Counted from the first letter of the stretch, positions 16,606 to 25,516 are shown. The stretch: 64,000 nucleotides of DNA from JBOZRQ01 sp050789255 (GCA_050789255.1 JBOZRQ010000061.1:1-64000), one strand, 5' to 3'. Program-made: numbers and translations. The notes: a model not told the origin generated them from the sequence alone.

Positions 16606-17434
16606 GCGACCGCTTCCCTGCACGCTCTGCCCTGAGGGCGCCGAGTGCAAGCTGGACCAGGAGCGGCATTCGATTTGGCTCGTCGATCACCGGCTGTCCC
16701 GCATTGGCCGCAGGTTCCTGGTCATGAGCAACAAGGGCGGTGTAGGCAAGTCTACCATCGCCGCGGTGCTGGCCGCGTCGATGGCCAGGCGGGGGCTGCG
16801 CGTCGGGCTGCTGGATGCCGACCTGTCAGGGCCGAGCCAGCCCACGCTCTTTGGCGTGGAGGGCGCCCGCCTGCGTGCTTCAGAGCACGGGGTGACACCT
16901 GTAGAGCCTGCCCCCGGGCTGAAGCTGGTGTCGTCCGGCTTCTTTTTGCAGGGCGAGGACGATGCGGTGATGTGGCGAGACTCCTACAAGTTTGAGTTCC
17001 TGATGCAGCTGGTGGGCGGGACGGCTTGGGGCGAGTTGGACTGCCTGGTCGTCGACATGCCACCGGGCACCGGCGGCGAGCTGATCGGCCTGACTGAACT
17101 CCTGGGGCGGGTGGACGGCGCCGTGATTGTGACCACGCCCCAGCGGCTGGCCGTGCTGGACGCCCGGAAGGCGGTAACCGCCTGCGGGGAGGCCGGTATA
17201 CCCGTGCTGGGCGTTCTGGAGAACATGAGCGGGATGTGCTGCCCGCACTGCGGTGGCTCGGTCGAGCCGTTTCCGCAGGGCGGCGGTGAGGTCGCGGCCA
17301 GGACCTACGGATTGCCCTTCCTTGGGCGGGTGCCCCTGGATCACGCCATGCAGACCCTGACCGAGCAGGGGCGCACGGCCGAGTACCAGGGGGAGAGCGC
17401 CCTCGCAGCGATTGTGGATCGCCTGTGCCAGTGA
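16592..17434 (+). CDS. NBP35/Mrp-like Fe-S carrier P-loop ATPase
   Basis: A 280-residue ParA/MinD-type ATPase of the Mrp/NBP35 (ApbC) group that carries and inserts Fe-S clusters. The deviant Walker A is SNKGGVGKST (about 46-55), then DADLSGPSQPTLFG, the family signature DMPPGTGGE, and a C-terminal CCPHCGG cluster motif. It also has an N-terminal Cys group C4-x5-C10-x2-C13-x5-C19, whose CX2CX5C part matches eukaryotic-type NBP35/Nubp1 proteins. The ATG follows GGGAGGAGGA and overlaps the preceding gene by 14 bp. Its place at the operon end suggests a dedicated role in maturing the five-cluster enzyme. Confidence 0.9.
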   Translation: MSLCERPLPCTLCPEGAECKLDQERHSIWLVDHRLSRIGRRFLVMSNKGGVGKSTIAAVLAASMARRGLRVGLLDADLSGPSQPTLFGVEGARLRASEHGVTPVEPAPGLKLVSSGFFLQGEDDAVMWRDSYKFEFLMQLVGGTAWGELDCLVVDMPPGTGGELIGLTELLGRVDGAVIVTTPQRLAVLDARKAVTACGEAGIPVLGVLENMSGMCCPHCGGSVEPFPQGGGEVAARTYGLPFLGRVPLDHAMQTLTEQGRTAEYQGESALAAIVDRLCQ

Positions 17435-17446
17435 GCGGCACGACGA

Positions 17447-17488
17447 AAGGGCCAGGGTACCGGTCACACGACCGGCGCCCTGGCCCTT
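17447..17488. terminator. Long bidirectional terminator hairpin (copy 2)
   Basis: AAGGGCCAGGG (17447-17457) pairs with CCCTGGCCCTT (17478-17488), inner stem CGGTC/GACCG, then TCTTGTT. It separates the molybdoenzyme operon from the convergent opp operon and closely matches the hairpin at 7041-7082. Confidence 0.87.
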
Positions 17489-17500
17489 CTTGTTACGTGC

Positions 17501-18487
17501 TTACTGGGGGAAGTGGCAGGCCACCTGGTGGCCGTTGCCCACATTGACCAGCTTGGGGTCCTCTTCCTTGCAGCGGGCCTGTGCAAACGGGCACCGGGTC
17601 CGGAACCGGCAGCCCGAGGGCGGGTTGACCGGGCTGGGGGGATCGCCCTCCAGGATGATGCGCTGACGGCTCCGCTCCACCGCAGGGTCGGGAATCGGCA
17701 CGGCGGAGAGCAGGGCGTTGGTGTACGGGTGCATCGGCCGCTGGTACAGCTCGTCCGACGGAGCGACTTCGACGATGCGACCCAGGTACATCACCGCGAC
17801 CCGGCGGGAGATGTGCTTGACCATAGAAAGGTCGTGGGCCACGAACAGGTAGGCGACACCTAGCCGCTCCTGCAGGTCTTCCAGCAGGTTGACGACCTGT
17901 GCCTGAATCGACACGTCCAGGGCAGAGATGGGCTCATCGCAGACGATGAACTTGGGCTCCACCGCCAGGGCCCGGGCGATGCCGATGCGTTGCCGCTGGC
18001 CGCCCGAGAACTCGTGCGGGAAGCGGCCGGCGTGTTCGGGCAGCAGGCCGACCATGTTGAGCAGGTCGTAAATGCGCTCCTGGCGCTCCTTGCCCGAAGC
18101 CAGGCCGTGAATGTCCATTGCCTCGCCAATAATGTCACCGGCGGTCATGCGGGGGTCCAGCGAAGCGTAGGGGTCCTGGAAGATCATTTGCATTTGCCGG
18201 CGGTAGGGCAGAAACTCCGATTCGGAGAGCGGCAGAAGGCTCTTGCCATCGAACAGCACCTGGCCGTCGGTGGGCTGATTCAGCCGCAGCAGGGTCCGGC
18301 CAACCGTGGTCTTGCCGCACCCGGACTCGCCGACGAGGCCCAGGGTTTCGCCGGGCTCGACGCTGAAGCTGACACCGTCGACTGCCTTTACGGCGCCTAC
18401 CTGACGCGGCACGGGGAAGCCAGCGGTAATGGGGAAATGCATCTTCAGGTTGCGCACTTCCACCAGGGGGGTGTTCGGCGTGCTCAT
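17501..18487 (-). CDS. oppF: Oligopeptide ABC transporter ATP-binding protein OppF
   Basis: A 328-residue ATPase powering peptide import. Walker A GESGCGKTT, Q-loop FQDPYASLDPR, signature SGGQRQR, Walker B FIVCDEP, switch His in VAHDLS. The C-terminal oligopeptide/dipeptide transporter tail has CRFRTRCPFAQARC near the end. The ATG shares one base with the oppD stop (TAATG). It is the last gene of the leftward operon oppA-B-C-D-F and pairs with OppD. Confidence 0.95.
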   Translation of the reverse strand: MSTPNTPLVEVRNLKMHFPITAGFPVPRQVGAVKAVDGVSFSVEPGETLGLVGESGCGKTTVGRTLLRLNQPTDGQVLFDGKSLLPLSESEFLPYRRQMQMIFQDPYASLDPRMTAGDIIGEAMDIHGLASGKERQERIYDLLNMVGLLPEHAGRFPHEFSGGQRQRIGIARALAVEPKFIVCDEPISALDVSIQAQVVNLLEDLQERLGVAYLFVAHDLSMVKHISRRVAVMYLGRIVEVAPSDELYQRPMHPYTNALLSAVPIPDPAVERSRQRIILEGDPPSPVNPPSGCRFRTRCPFAQARCKEEDPKLVNVGNGHQVACHFPQ

Positions 18488-19491
18488 TACGGCGTCACCT
18501 CCTGGGTGAGGTCCACCTTGGGCGCATCCTTATGGTTGAGCCAGCAGGCGGAGAACTGCGAAGTGCCCGAGGCCTCCATGGGCGGCGCTTCCTCTGCGCA
18601 GATCTGCATGGCAAACGGGCAACGCGGATGGAAGGCGCAGCCCCCGGGCGGCTTGAGCATGTTGGGCGGCGACCCGGCGATGGACTGGAGCTTCTGCTTG
18701 TCACCATCGAGCCGGGGCACTGCCCGCAGCAGGGACCAGGTGTAGGGATGGGTCGGGTGGTTGAAGATGTCGTCCACCGTGCCCACTTCCGCCACGCGGC
18801 CGCCATACATAACGGCTACCCGGTCGGCCATGCCAGCCACCACGCCCAGGTTGTGGGTGATCATGATGATGGCCGTGCCGTACTCCTTCTTGAGCTTCTT
18901 GAGCAACTCAATGATCTGAGCCTGGATGGTAACGTCCAGCGCAGTGGTCGGCTCATCGGCGATGATCAGCCGCGGGTTGCACGACAGCGACATGGCGATC
19001 ATAACACGCTGGCGCATGCCGCCGGAGAACTCGTGGGGGTACTGGGAAAGCCGACGGGGCGCTTCCGGCACGCCTACCAGTTCCAGCAGCTCGATCGCCC
19101 GCTTGTCGGCATCGGTCCGGCTCATATCCAAATGGTGCATCATCGACTCGCGCATCTGCGTGCCGATGGTAAGGGTGGGGTTGAGGCCGGTCATCGGGTC
19201 CTGGAAGATCATTGCGATCTCCCGGCCCCGGATCTTGCGCATCTCACTTTCGGACAGCTTAAGCAGGTCCTGCTCGCCGAAAGTGGCCTTGCCCTGAATC
19301 CGAGCGTTCTTCGCAAGCAGGCCCATGACCGACATCATGGTGACGCTCTTGCCCGAACCGGATTCTCCTACGACAGCGAGTACTTCGCCCTTCTTGACGG
19401 TCAGGTTTACATCGCGGACCGCCTGGACGTCGCCGGCGTATGTCTTGAAGTGGGTGCTTAGCCCCTCGATCTTAAGCAGCGGCATCGTCAT
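18487..19491 (-). CDS. oppD: Oligopeptide ABC transporter ATP-binding protein OppD
   Basis: A 334-residue ATPase. Walker A GESGSGKSV, Q-loop FQDPMTGLNP, signature SGGMRQR, Walker B LIIADEPTTALD, switch His in ITHNLG. The C-terminal tail CAFHPRCPFAMQIC is the peptide-transporter type, close to the Cys cluster seen in OppD/DppD proteins. GGAGG lies upstream of the ATG. It follows oppC by 12 bp and overlaps oppF by one base. Confidence 0.95.
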   Translation of the reverse strand: MTMPLLKIEGLSTHFKTYAGDVQAVRDVNLTVKKGEVLAVVGESGSGKSVTMMSVMGLLAKNARIQGKATFGEQDLLKLSESEMRKIRGREIAMIFQDPMTGLNPTLTIGTQMRESMMHHLDMSRTDADKRAIELLELVGVPEAPRRLSQYPHEFSGGMRQRVMIAMSLSCNPRLIIADEPTTALDVTIQAQIIELLKKLKKEYGTAIIMITHNLGVVAGMADRVAVMYGGRVAEVGTVDDIFNHPTHPYTWSLLRAVPRLDGDKQKLQSIAGSPPNMLKPPGGCAFHPRCPFAMQICAEEAPPMEASGTSQFSACWLNHKDAPKVDLTQEVTP

Positions 19492-19503
19492 GTATCGGTC
19501 CTC

Positions 19504-20421
19504 CTACTTCCGAAGCTTCGGGTCGAGCGCGTCCCGCAGGCCGTCGCCGACAAAGTTGAAGGCCAGGGTCGTCAGGATGATGGCGGCGGCGGGGAACGCC
19601 AGCTGCCAGGGGTAGGAGCGCAGGCCCTGGAAGCCGTCGGAGGCGAGCACGCCCCACGAGGCCATGGGGGCGCTGACACCCAGGCCAATGAACGACAGGA
19701 ACGATTCGGTAAAGATCGCACGCGGGACGCTGAAGGTCAGCTCCACGATGATCGGCGCCATGGCATTGGGAATCAGGTGGCGGAGTACGAGCCGCCAGCG
19801 GCTGGCGCCCAGGGCCCGGGCAGCCAGCATGAACTCCTGCTCCTTCAGGGCGAGCACCTGGGCTCGCACCAGGCGGGCCATGCTGGTCCAGTAGACCACG
19901 CCGATCGCCAGGAAGATGTTGGTCAAGCCTGGCTTCAGGATGACCGCCAGCAGAATGACGTAAATCGTGGACGGAATGGTGTCCATGATGTCGACGATGC
20001 GCATCATGACGTTGTCGATGCGGCCGCCGCGCAGGCCGGCAACAGCGCCGTACACCACGCCAACGAGCAGCTGGACGACGCCGGCGAAGAATGCGACCGC
20101 CAGCGAGATACGGCCGCCGTACAGGATCCGGACCAACAGGTCACGGCCGAGGGCGTCGGTGCCGAACATGTACTCGGCCGACGGGGGCTTGTCCCGGAGC
20201 ACCAGGCTCTGGTCGGCGTACGAGTGTGAGACGAACAACGGTCCGACAAACGCGGCGAGCAGGAAGACCACCAGCAGGGCCAGACCAAACAGCGCCGTGC
20301 GATTGGCCTTGAAGCGGCGCCATGCATCGGTGACGAAGCTGACCGGCTGTGTGCTGATGCGCTCGGCAATGGCCTGCCGGTTAGGCAGAGGGGCAAAACG
20401 AGCGTTAGATGGCGTAGCCAT
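19504..20421 (-). CDS. oppC: Oligopeptide ABC transporter permease OppC
   Basis: A 305-residue inner-membrane permease with an N-terminal cytoplasmic stretch, a first membrane helix at about 37-58 (ALFGLALLVVFLLAAF), an extracytoplasmic loop, then five more helices. The EAA-type loop is ALGASRWRLVLRHLIPNAMAPI. The ATG at 20421 is chosen, 4 bp after the oppB stop with AAGGAGG upstream; the frame is open further but would overlap oppB. Confidence 0.94.
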   Translation of the reverse strand: MATPSNARFAPLPNRQAIAERISTQPVSFVTDAWRRFKANRTALFGLALLVVFLLAAFVGPLFVSHSYADQSLVLRDKPPSAEYMFGTDALGRDLLVRILYGGRISLAVAFFAGVVQLLVGVVYGAVAGLRGGRIDNVMMRIVDIMDTIPSTIYVILLAVILKPGLTNIFLAIGVVYWTSMARLVRAQVLALKEQEFMLAARALGASRWRLVLRHLIPNAMAPIIVELTFSVPRAIFTESFLSFIGLGVSAPMASWGVLASDGFQGLRSYPWQLAFPAAAIILTTLAFNFVGDGLRDALDPKLRK

Positions 20422-20425
20422 TTCG

Positions 20426-21358
20426 TTATGCCTCCTTGTCCAGGCGCACCCTCGGGTCCACAAACGCCGTGAGGATGTCACCGATGAGAGTGAAGCTGCA
20501 GAGCAGGAAGCCGAAGAATACGGTCATGCCAAGGGTAACGGTGTAGTCGCGGTTGGTGATGCTGGTGACAAACTCACGGCCAATGCCGGGGATGGCGAAG
20601 ATCCACTCGACGATGAAGCTGCCGGTGAGGATACCCGCGGTGAGCGGCGCCAGCGAAGCGATGATGGGGATCAGGGCATTGCGCAGCATATGGCGCCACA
20701 CAATGACGATCTCGGGGATTCCCTTGGACCGGGCCGTGCGGATGTAGTCCTGGTTGATGACCTCAAGCATGCTGGACCGGGTCAGCTTGAGCAGCCATGC
20801 CAGGCTGAAGCTGCACAGCGCCAGAACGGGCAGGACCATGTACTCAGGGTGTCCGGCACGCCAAGTGGCCGAAGGGAACATTCGCAGTTTGAAGGCGAGG
20901 AAGTACTGCAGCAGAGCGGCCATTACAAAACTCGGGGCTGCAGCCGTGAGGATGGCCAGGCCGGAAGCAGCCCGGTCGATCAGGCCGTTGTGCCGCATGG
21001 CGGACACAATGCCGAGCGGGATGCCAATTAGTAGGGAGACGAGGACCGAGACGCCGCCAATGGTCGCCGAAACCGGGAACCCCTTGGCGATGATTTGATT
21101 TACGGTCATTCCTTGTATTTTGAACGAGGGACCAAGGTCGAACCTGACAGCATTCTTGAGGTAGTCAAAGTACTGCTCCGAGAGCGGGCGGTCCAGCTTA
21201 TAGCGACGCTCAATATTACGAAGGATCGCTTCCGGCAGCTGCTTTTCAGAGGCGAAGGGGCCGCCGGGAAGCGCACGCATCATGAAAAACGTAACGGTGA
21301 TAATGACCCAGAGCACCACCAGCATGGTGATGACTCGCTTCAGGATGTACCGTGCCAT
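20426..21358 (-). CDS. oppB: Oligopeptide ABC transporter permease OppB
   Basis: A 310-residue permease. It begins MARYILKRVITMLVVLWVIITVTFFMM, the standard OppB/DppB opening helix, and has the EAA loop TARSKGIPEIVIVWRHMLRNALIPI and five further helices. GGAGGG precedes the ATG. It is separated from oppA by 93 bp that include a strong hairpin, a common way to give the binding protein a higher transcript level. Confidence 0.95.
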   Translation of the reverse strand: MARYILKRVITMLVVLWVIITVTFFMMRALPGGPFASEKQLPEAILRNIERRYKLDRPLSEQYFDYLKNAVRFDLGPSFKIQGMTVNQIIAKGFPVSATIGGVSVLVSLLIGIPLGIVSAMRHNGLIDRAASGLAILTAAAPSFVMAALLQYFLAFKLRMFPSATWRAGHPEYMVLPVLALCSFSLAWLLKLTRSSMLEVINQDYIRTARSKGIPEIVIVWRHMLRNALIPIIASLAPLTAGILTGSFIVEWIFAIPGIGREFVTSITNRDYTVTLGMTVFFGFLLCSFTLIGDILTAFVDPRVRLDKEA

Positions 21359-21393
21359 GCACTTCCCTCCATTTTTCGGTGGGCCGGGGAACG

Positions 21394-21428
21394 GCAGGCG
21401 CCACCCGGATAGACCAGGTGGCGCCTGC
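21394..21428 (-). promoter_or_regulatory. Strong hairpin between oppA and oppB
   Basis: GCAGGCGCCACC (21394-21405) pairs with GGTGGCGCCTGC (21417-21428), loop 11 nt. There is no T run immediately after it on the minus strand. It is likely a transcript stabiliser or partial terminator giving more oppA than oppBCDF. Confidence 0.6.
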
Positions 21429-21451
21429 TCCTCCCTGTAATGAGGAGGCTG

Positions 21452-23173
21452 TTACTCGACGTAAGCCTCACGAAGGTCCATGCCGGAGGTCAGAGGCTCG
21501 GCCCAGCCCTTCACATTCTTGCTGATCAGGCGGACACGGACGTAGTGGTAGAACGGGATGATCGGCATCTCGTCCATGAGGATCTTCTCGGCCTCATGCA
21601 TGGCGGTCATGCGCTCCTTGGGATCGGAGCTCTTCTTGGCCTTCTCGACCAGGGCGTCGTACTGCTTGTTGGACCAGCCGGTTTCGTTGTTGCCACCGCC
21701 GGTAACGAACATGTCGACGAAGGTCATGGGATCGATGTAGTCGCCGATCCAGCCAGCACGGGAGATCTGGAAGTTCAGCTTGGTCTGGTTGTCGAGGTAC
21801 ACCTGCCACTCGGCGTTCTGGAGCTCAACGTCGATGCCCAGGTTCTTCTTCCACATCTCCTGAACGGCCTCGGCGATCTTCTTGTGGGCCTCGGAGGTGT
21901 TGTACATGATGGACATCTTCGGGAAGCCCTTGCCGTCGGGATAGCCGGCCTCAGCAAGGAGCTTCTTGGCCTCGGCCAGGTCGTTGTCCTTGAAGAAGTC
22001 GCCGCCGGTCTTACGGAAGTCGCCGTTGGTATCGGGGATGCCACCGGGGACCAGCGACATGGCGGGCTTCTGACCAGCCTTGGTGATGTTGGTCACGATG
22101 GCGTTGCGGTCGATGGCCAGAGCCAGGGCCTTACGGACCTTCACGTTGTCAAGGGGAGCCTTGGTAACGTTCAGGCGGTAGAAGTAAACGGCGAGGTCGT
22201 CCAGGATCTTCAGCTCTTCCGGGCGCTCCTTCTTGAGGCGGTCCAGCTCGGTGGAGGAGACACCGGACTCGATGATGTCCAGCTCACCGGACTCGAACAT
22301 GGTGGTGGAGGTCGACTCGGCGTCGATCAGGTAGTACTCGATCTTGTCGAGCTTGACCTTAGCGGCGTCCCAGTAGTTTTCGTTCTTAGCGACGATGACC
22401 TTGTCCTTGGGGGTCCAGCTGACGAACTTGAACGGGCCGTTGGAGACGAAGCTGCTGGCGTTGCGGAACCAGTCCTCGGGCTTGGCCTCGACGGACTTCT
22501 TGTGGACCGGGTACAGGGTGTGGAAGGCGGTCAGGGAGAGGAAGTACGGGGTGGGAGCCTCGAGCTTGACCTCAAGGGTCTTGGCGTCGACGGCCTTGAC
22601 ACCGACCTCGGCCATGGCCTTTTCGACGTCGGCGGCGACTTCCTTGGCGTCACGGGGCACGGCCTTGCCATCGGCGCCCTTGAGCTCCTTGCCGTCAGCG
22701 CCGACCTTGTTCATCGAAACGGTGTTCAGCTTCTCGCCGCCCTTGATGTAGTACAGCTGATAAGCGTACTCCGAGGCGGTGCGGGGATCGAGGGCCTTCT
22801 TCCAGGAGTACACGAAGTCCTCGGCGGTGACGGGGTCGCCGTTCGACCACTTCGCGTTCTCACGGATCTTAAAGGTGTAGGTCATGCCGTCGGCGCTAAC
22901 CTGGGGGGCTTCGGCGGCCTGACCGGGAACCGGGCGGCCATCCTTGTCCAGGCGCATGAGGCCCTCGAACAGGGAGATCTGAACGTTAGTCTCGGGCGCA
23001 CCAGTGGAAACGAGCGGGTCCAGGGTCTTGGGGTCGGTGCCGATGTTGATCCGGATCACTTGCTCCTTCTTGCCTGACTCTTTGGTTCCGGTGCTCTTGC
23101 TGTCTTCGGCCTTGGAGCAGCCGATGGCAGTGAGCATCGAAACCGCGAGCGCAGCTGCGAGGAAACGACGCAT
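21452..23173 (-). CDS. oppA: Peptide-binding lipoprotein OppA (SBP family 5)
   Basis: A 573-residue solute-binding protein. The lipoprotein signal ends in LTAIGC (C19), after which the mature lipoprotein is tethered to the outer face of the membrane. The family 5 opening pattern is NIGTDPKTLDPLVSTGAPE, then LFEGLMRLDKDG and WSNGDPVTAEDFVYSWK. It contains an insertion (GADGKELKGADGKAVPRD) seen in some OppA-like proteins. It is the first gene of the opp operon, with AGGGGG upstream of the ATG. Confidence 0.95.
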   Translation of the reverse strand: MRRFLAAALAVSMLTAIGCSKAEDSKSTGTKESGKKEQVIRINIGTDPKTLDPLVSTGAPETNVQISLFEGLMRLDKDGRPVPGQAAEAPQVSADGMTYTFKIRENAKWSNGDPVTAEDFVYSWKKALDPRTASEYAYQLYYIKGGEKLNTVSMNKVGADGKELKGADGKAVPRDAKEVAADVEKAMAEVGVKAVDAKTLEVKLEAPTPYFLSLTAFHTLYPVHKKSVEAKPEDWFRNASSFVSNGPFKFVSWTPKDKVIVAKNENYWDAAKVKLDKIEYYLIDAESTSTTMFESGELDIIESGVSSTELDRLKKERPEELKILDDLAVYFYRLNVTKAPLDNVKVRKALALAIDRNAIVTNITKAGQKPAMSLVPGGIPDTNGDFRKTGGDFFKDNDLAEAKKLLAEAGYPDGKGFPKMSIMYNTSEAHKKIAEAVQEMWKKNLGIDVELQNAEWQVYLDNQTKLNFQISRAGWIGDYIDPMTFVDMFVTGGGNNETGWSNKQYDALVEKAKKSSDPKERMTAMHEAEKILMDEMPIIPFYHYVRVRLISKNVKGWAEPLTSGMDLREAYVE

Positions 23174-23248
23174 GCTGTGAGACCCCCTATGGTCATTTGT
23201 ATAAGCTGGGTCCGGGACTGAAGCCTAGAAACTTCGGCTCTCGAAAAT

Positions 23249-23279
23249 ATAATATGATGCATAAATCGGCCTGTGGCAA
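23249..23279 (-). promoter_or_regulatory. Possible promoter of the opp operon
   Basis: On the minus strand, TTGCCA (23274-23279) and TATTAT (23249-23254) are separated by 19 bp, longer than ideal. The region 23230-23300 is unusually AT-rich for this genome. The expected leader is about 70 nt. Confidence 0.35.
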
Positions 23280-23353
23280 TAGATTTCCTTTCATTATGCA
23301 AATTTCCCGGTAAAAGGTAGACAAGAGAGAAAGATGTTGGATGTAGGAATTGA

Positions 23354-23386
23354 GAAAACCAGGGCCACCAAATGGGTGACCCTGGT
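23354..23386 (-). terminator. Terminator of comER
   Basis: On the minus strand, ACCAGGGTCACC and its partner GGTGGCCCTGGT (23358-23369) form a stem followed by TTTTC. It starts 3 bp after the comER stop codon. Confidence 0.85.
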
Positions 23387-23388
23387 TC

Positions 23389-24201
23389 CTACAGATCTAC
23401 CTTGGCCTTTTTTGCCTCTTCCTTGACAATGGTAGTTTCGATTACCTGTTCCCAAACGCCGGCCATGTGCTCATCAAGGACGGCGATACCGTCAGCCGTG
23501 ATGCCGCCCGGTGTTGAGACCTTGGCGATGATGTCGTCAAAGGAGTATCCGGTCTGCTCCATGAGCTTGAGGGTGGCAGCGGCCGTGTGGCGGATCATCG
23601 CGGTGACGGTTTCGGCGGATAAGTCGGGCTGATAGCGTCGGGCCGCCTGGGCCAGTGAACGGAAGGCGTAGCTGAGGAAGGCGGGCCCGCAGGAGGTCAG
23701 ATCCGAGCATACCCGTGCCTGTGACTCCTCGATGATGTACGGCTGACTGATGCTGCTGAAGAGCCGGTGTAGGAGCGCTTTGTCTTGCGGGGTGCAGCGC
23801 CCGCCAAACATGAGGAGTGAGACGCCGCTCTGAGCGGCTTGCACCAGCGACGGAATCACCTTGGCGACCCTGGCCTTTACGGCCTGCTCCAGGACCGGGA
23901 TATCGATCGTATTGGTAATGGTAACTACCAGCTGCTCCGGCGTTATGTACGGACCCATTTCGTGCAGGGCGGAACGGGTTTCCCCCGGCTTTATGCACAG
24001 GAAGACCGTGCCGCAGCGTTGCGCCAGCTCGCTGTTGCTGTAGGCCACGTTGATCCCGGGGATGCTCTCAGCAATGCGGCCAAGCTTTTCGGGGCTGCGG
24101 TTACTGACGAAGATCTCGCCGGGCGGTAGACTGCCGGAGCGTGCAAGGGCTGTGACGAGCATTTGGCCCATGTTGCCCATGCCTACAAAACCTACATTCA
24201 C
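23389..24201 (-). CDS. comER: ComER-like protein, pyrroline-5-carboxylate reductase family
   Basis: A 270-residue NAD(P)-binding protein of the ProC superfamily. The Rossmann opening is MNVGFVGMGNMGQMLVTAL, and the cofactor region continues FVSNRSPEKL. The C-terminal helical domain has SCGPAFLSYAFRSLAQAA and IIAKVSTPGGITADGIAVL. The departures from ProC (STPGGIT instead of TSPGGTT) fit ComER, a protein linked to competence and sporulation in Bacillus but of unknown reaction. A ProC role in proline synthesis cannot be excluded. GTG start with GGAGAGGG upstream. It is divergent from prfB. Confidence 0.8.
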   Translation of the reverse strand: MNVGFVGMGNMGQMLVTALARSGSLPPGEIFVSNRSPEKLGRIAESIPGINVAYSNSELAQRCGTVFLCIKPGETRSALHEMGPYITPEQLVVTITNTIDIPVLEQAVKARVAKVIPSLVQAAQSGVSLLMFGGRCTPQDKALLHRLFSSISQPYIIEESQARVCSDLTSCGPAFLSYAFRSLAQAARRYQPDLSAETVTAMIRHTAAATLKLMEQTGYSFDDIIAKVSTPGGITADGIAVLDEHMAGVWEQVIETTIVKEEAKKAKVDL

Positions 24202-24279
24202 CGGCGTTTTCCCTCTCCTTCTCCGCGCTGAAAGTCACGCTCCAACCTATTCGGAGAGGACGGGAACGGTCACTCTTGA

Positions 24280-24308
24280 TTGCCCCACCTCCCGGCTGAT
24301 GGTACAAT
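24280..24308 (+). promoter_or_regulatory. Probable sigma-A promoter of prfB
   Basis: TTGCCC (24280-24285), 17-bp spacer, TACAAT (24303-24308). Transcription would begin near 24315, about 45 nt before the start codon. Confidence 0.65.
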
Positions 24309-24359
24309 GGGCAAGCGAATGTATGGGTTGCACCGAGTTTCGAACCGGGAGGATGCTGT

Positions 24360-25476
24360 ATGTACGAAGAGCTGCGCCGTACAGGCGAGCGGCTGACCGC
24401 CAAGCTGCAAGACCTCAGGAGGTCCCTTTGACGTCGAGGGCAAGCAGGAGCGGATCGGAGCGCTAGAGCACAAGATCGCGGCGCCCGACTTCTGGAACGA
24501 TCAGACGACCGCCCAGCGCACCATGAAAGAGGTGGCGGCGCTGAAGGCCCCCATCGAACAGCTGGAGGCGTTGCGGCGCCGGGTGGATGACTTCGTGGTG
24601 CTGGTGGACCTGGCCGAGGAATCCGGCGAAGCGGACATGCGTTCCGAGGCAAACCAGGAGTCTGCCGAGCTCGAGCGCGTGGTCCATCAGTTTGAGTTAC
24701 AGATCCTGCTCAATGGCCGGTACGACTCCTTTAACGCCATTCTCACCATTCACGCGGGGGCGGGCGGCACCGAGGCCCAGGACTGGGCGGAGATGCTGTA
24801 CCGCATGTATGGCCGCTGGGCGGAGAACAAGCGGTACAAAATAGAGCAGCTGGACTTTCTTGCCGGCGATGAGGCGGGCATCAAGAGCGTGACGCTGGCC
24901 ATTCGCGGCCCGTACGGGTACGGCTTCCTGCGCCCCGAAATGGGTGTGCACCGGCTGGTGCGCATCTCTCCCTTCGACGCCTCCGGGCGCCGCCACACCT
25001 CGTTCGCTGCGGTGGAAGTCATGCCGGAGATCGACGAGGACGTGGAGGATATTGAGATCCGCCCCGAAGACCTGAAGGTTGACACGTTCCGGGCTGGCGG
25101 CGCGGGCGGTCAGCACGTGAACAAGACCGAGTCAGCCGTGCGCATCACGCACTTGCCGACCGGCATCGTGGTGGCTTGCCAGCAGGAGCGGTCGCAGATT
25201 CAGAACCGGGCGGTTGCCATGACCATGCTCCGCTCCAAGCTGGTGGAGCTGAAGCTGGAGGAGCAGAACAAGGAGCTGGCCCAGGTGCGCGGTCCCCAGA
25301 TGGAGATCGCCTGGGGCAGCCAGATTCGCAGCTACGTCTTCCAGCCCTACACCCTGGTGAAGGACAACCGGAGCGGGGTCGAGGTGGGGAACGTGGGCTC
25401 GGTCATGGACGGCGAGATCGACCCGTTCATTTACGGGTACTTGGAAAAGAAGGCCAAGGGTGAGCTTGTCGGCTAA
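24360..25476 (+). CDS. prfB: Peptide chain release factor 2 (programmed +1 frameshift)
   Basis: RF2 ends translation at UGA and UAA. The start ATG at 24360 follows GGGAGG, and codon 24 is an in-frame TGA (24429-24431). Reading shifts +1 after CTT (24426-24428) and continues from GAC at 24430, giving 371 residues in all. The tripeptide anticodon region SPF lies in RISPFDASGRRHTSF and the catalytic GGQ in GAGGQHVNKTESAVR. Intact RF2 therefore depends on the frameshift, which adjusts RF2 level to its own activity. The gene is followed by a perfect hairpin. Confidence 0.97.
24417..24432 (+). promoter_or_regulatory. prfB frameshift site
   Basis: The sequence AGGAGG TCC CTT TGA C contains the internal Shine-Dalgarno-like AGGAGG three bases before the slippery CTT, then the TGA stop followed by C. 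This is the canonical autoregulatory element of bacterial prfB. Confidence 0.96.
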
Positions 25477-25483
25477 ACGAGAA

Positions 25484-25513
25484 CCCCCGACCGGGTGACC
25501 GGTCGGGGGCTTT
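25484..25513. terminator. Terminator between prfB and the convergent cupredoxin gene
   Basis: CCCCCGACCGG (25484-25494) pairs with CCGGTCGGGGG (25499-25509), loop GTGA, then CTTTGTCTT. It probably serves both strands. Confidence 0.88.
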
Positions 25514-25516
25514 GTC

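Noticed and set aside
23389..24201. Plain proline-biosynthesis proC
   Set aside because: The signature reads STPGGIT rather than the ProC TSPGGTT, which fits ComER better; not fully excluded.
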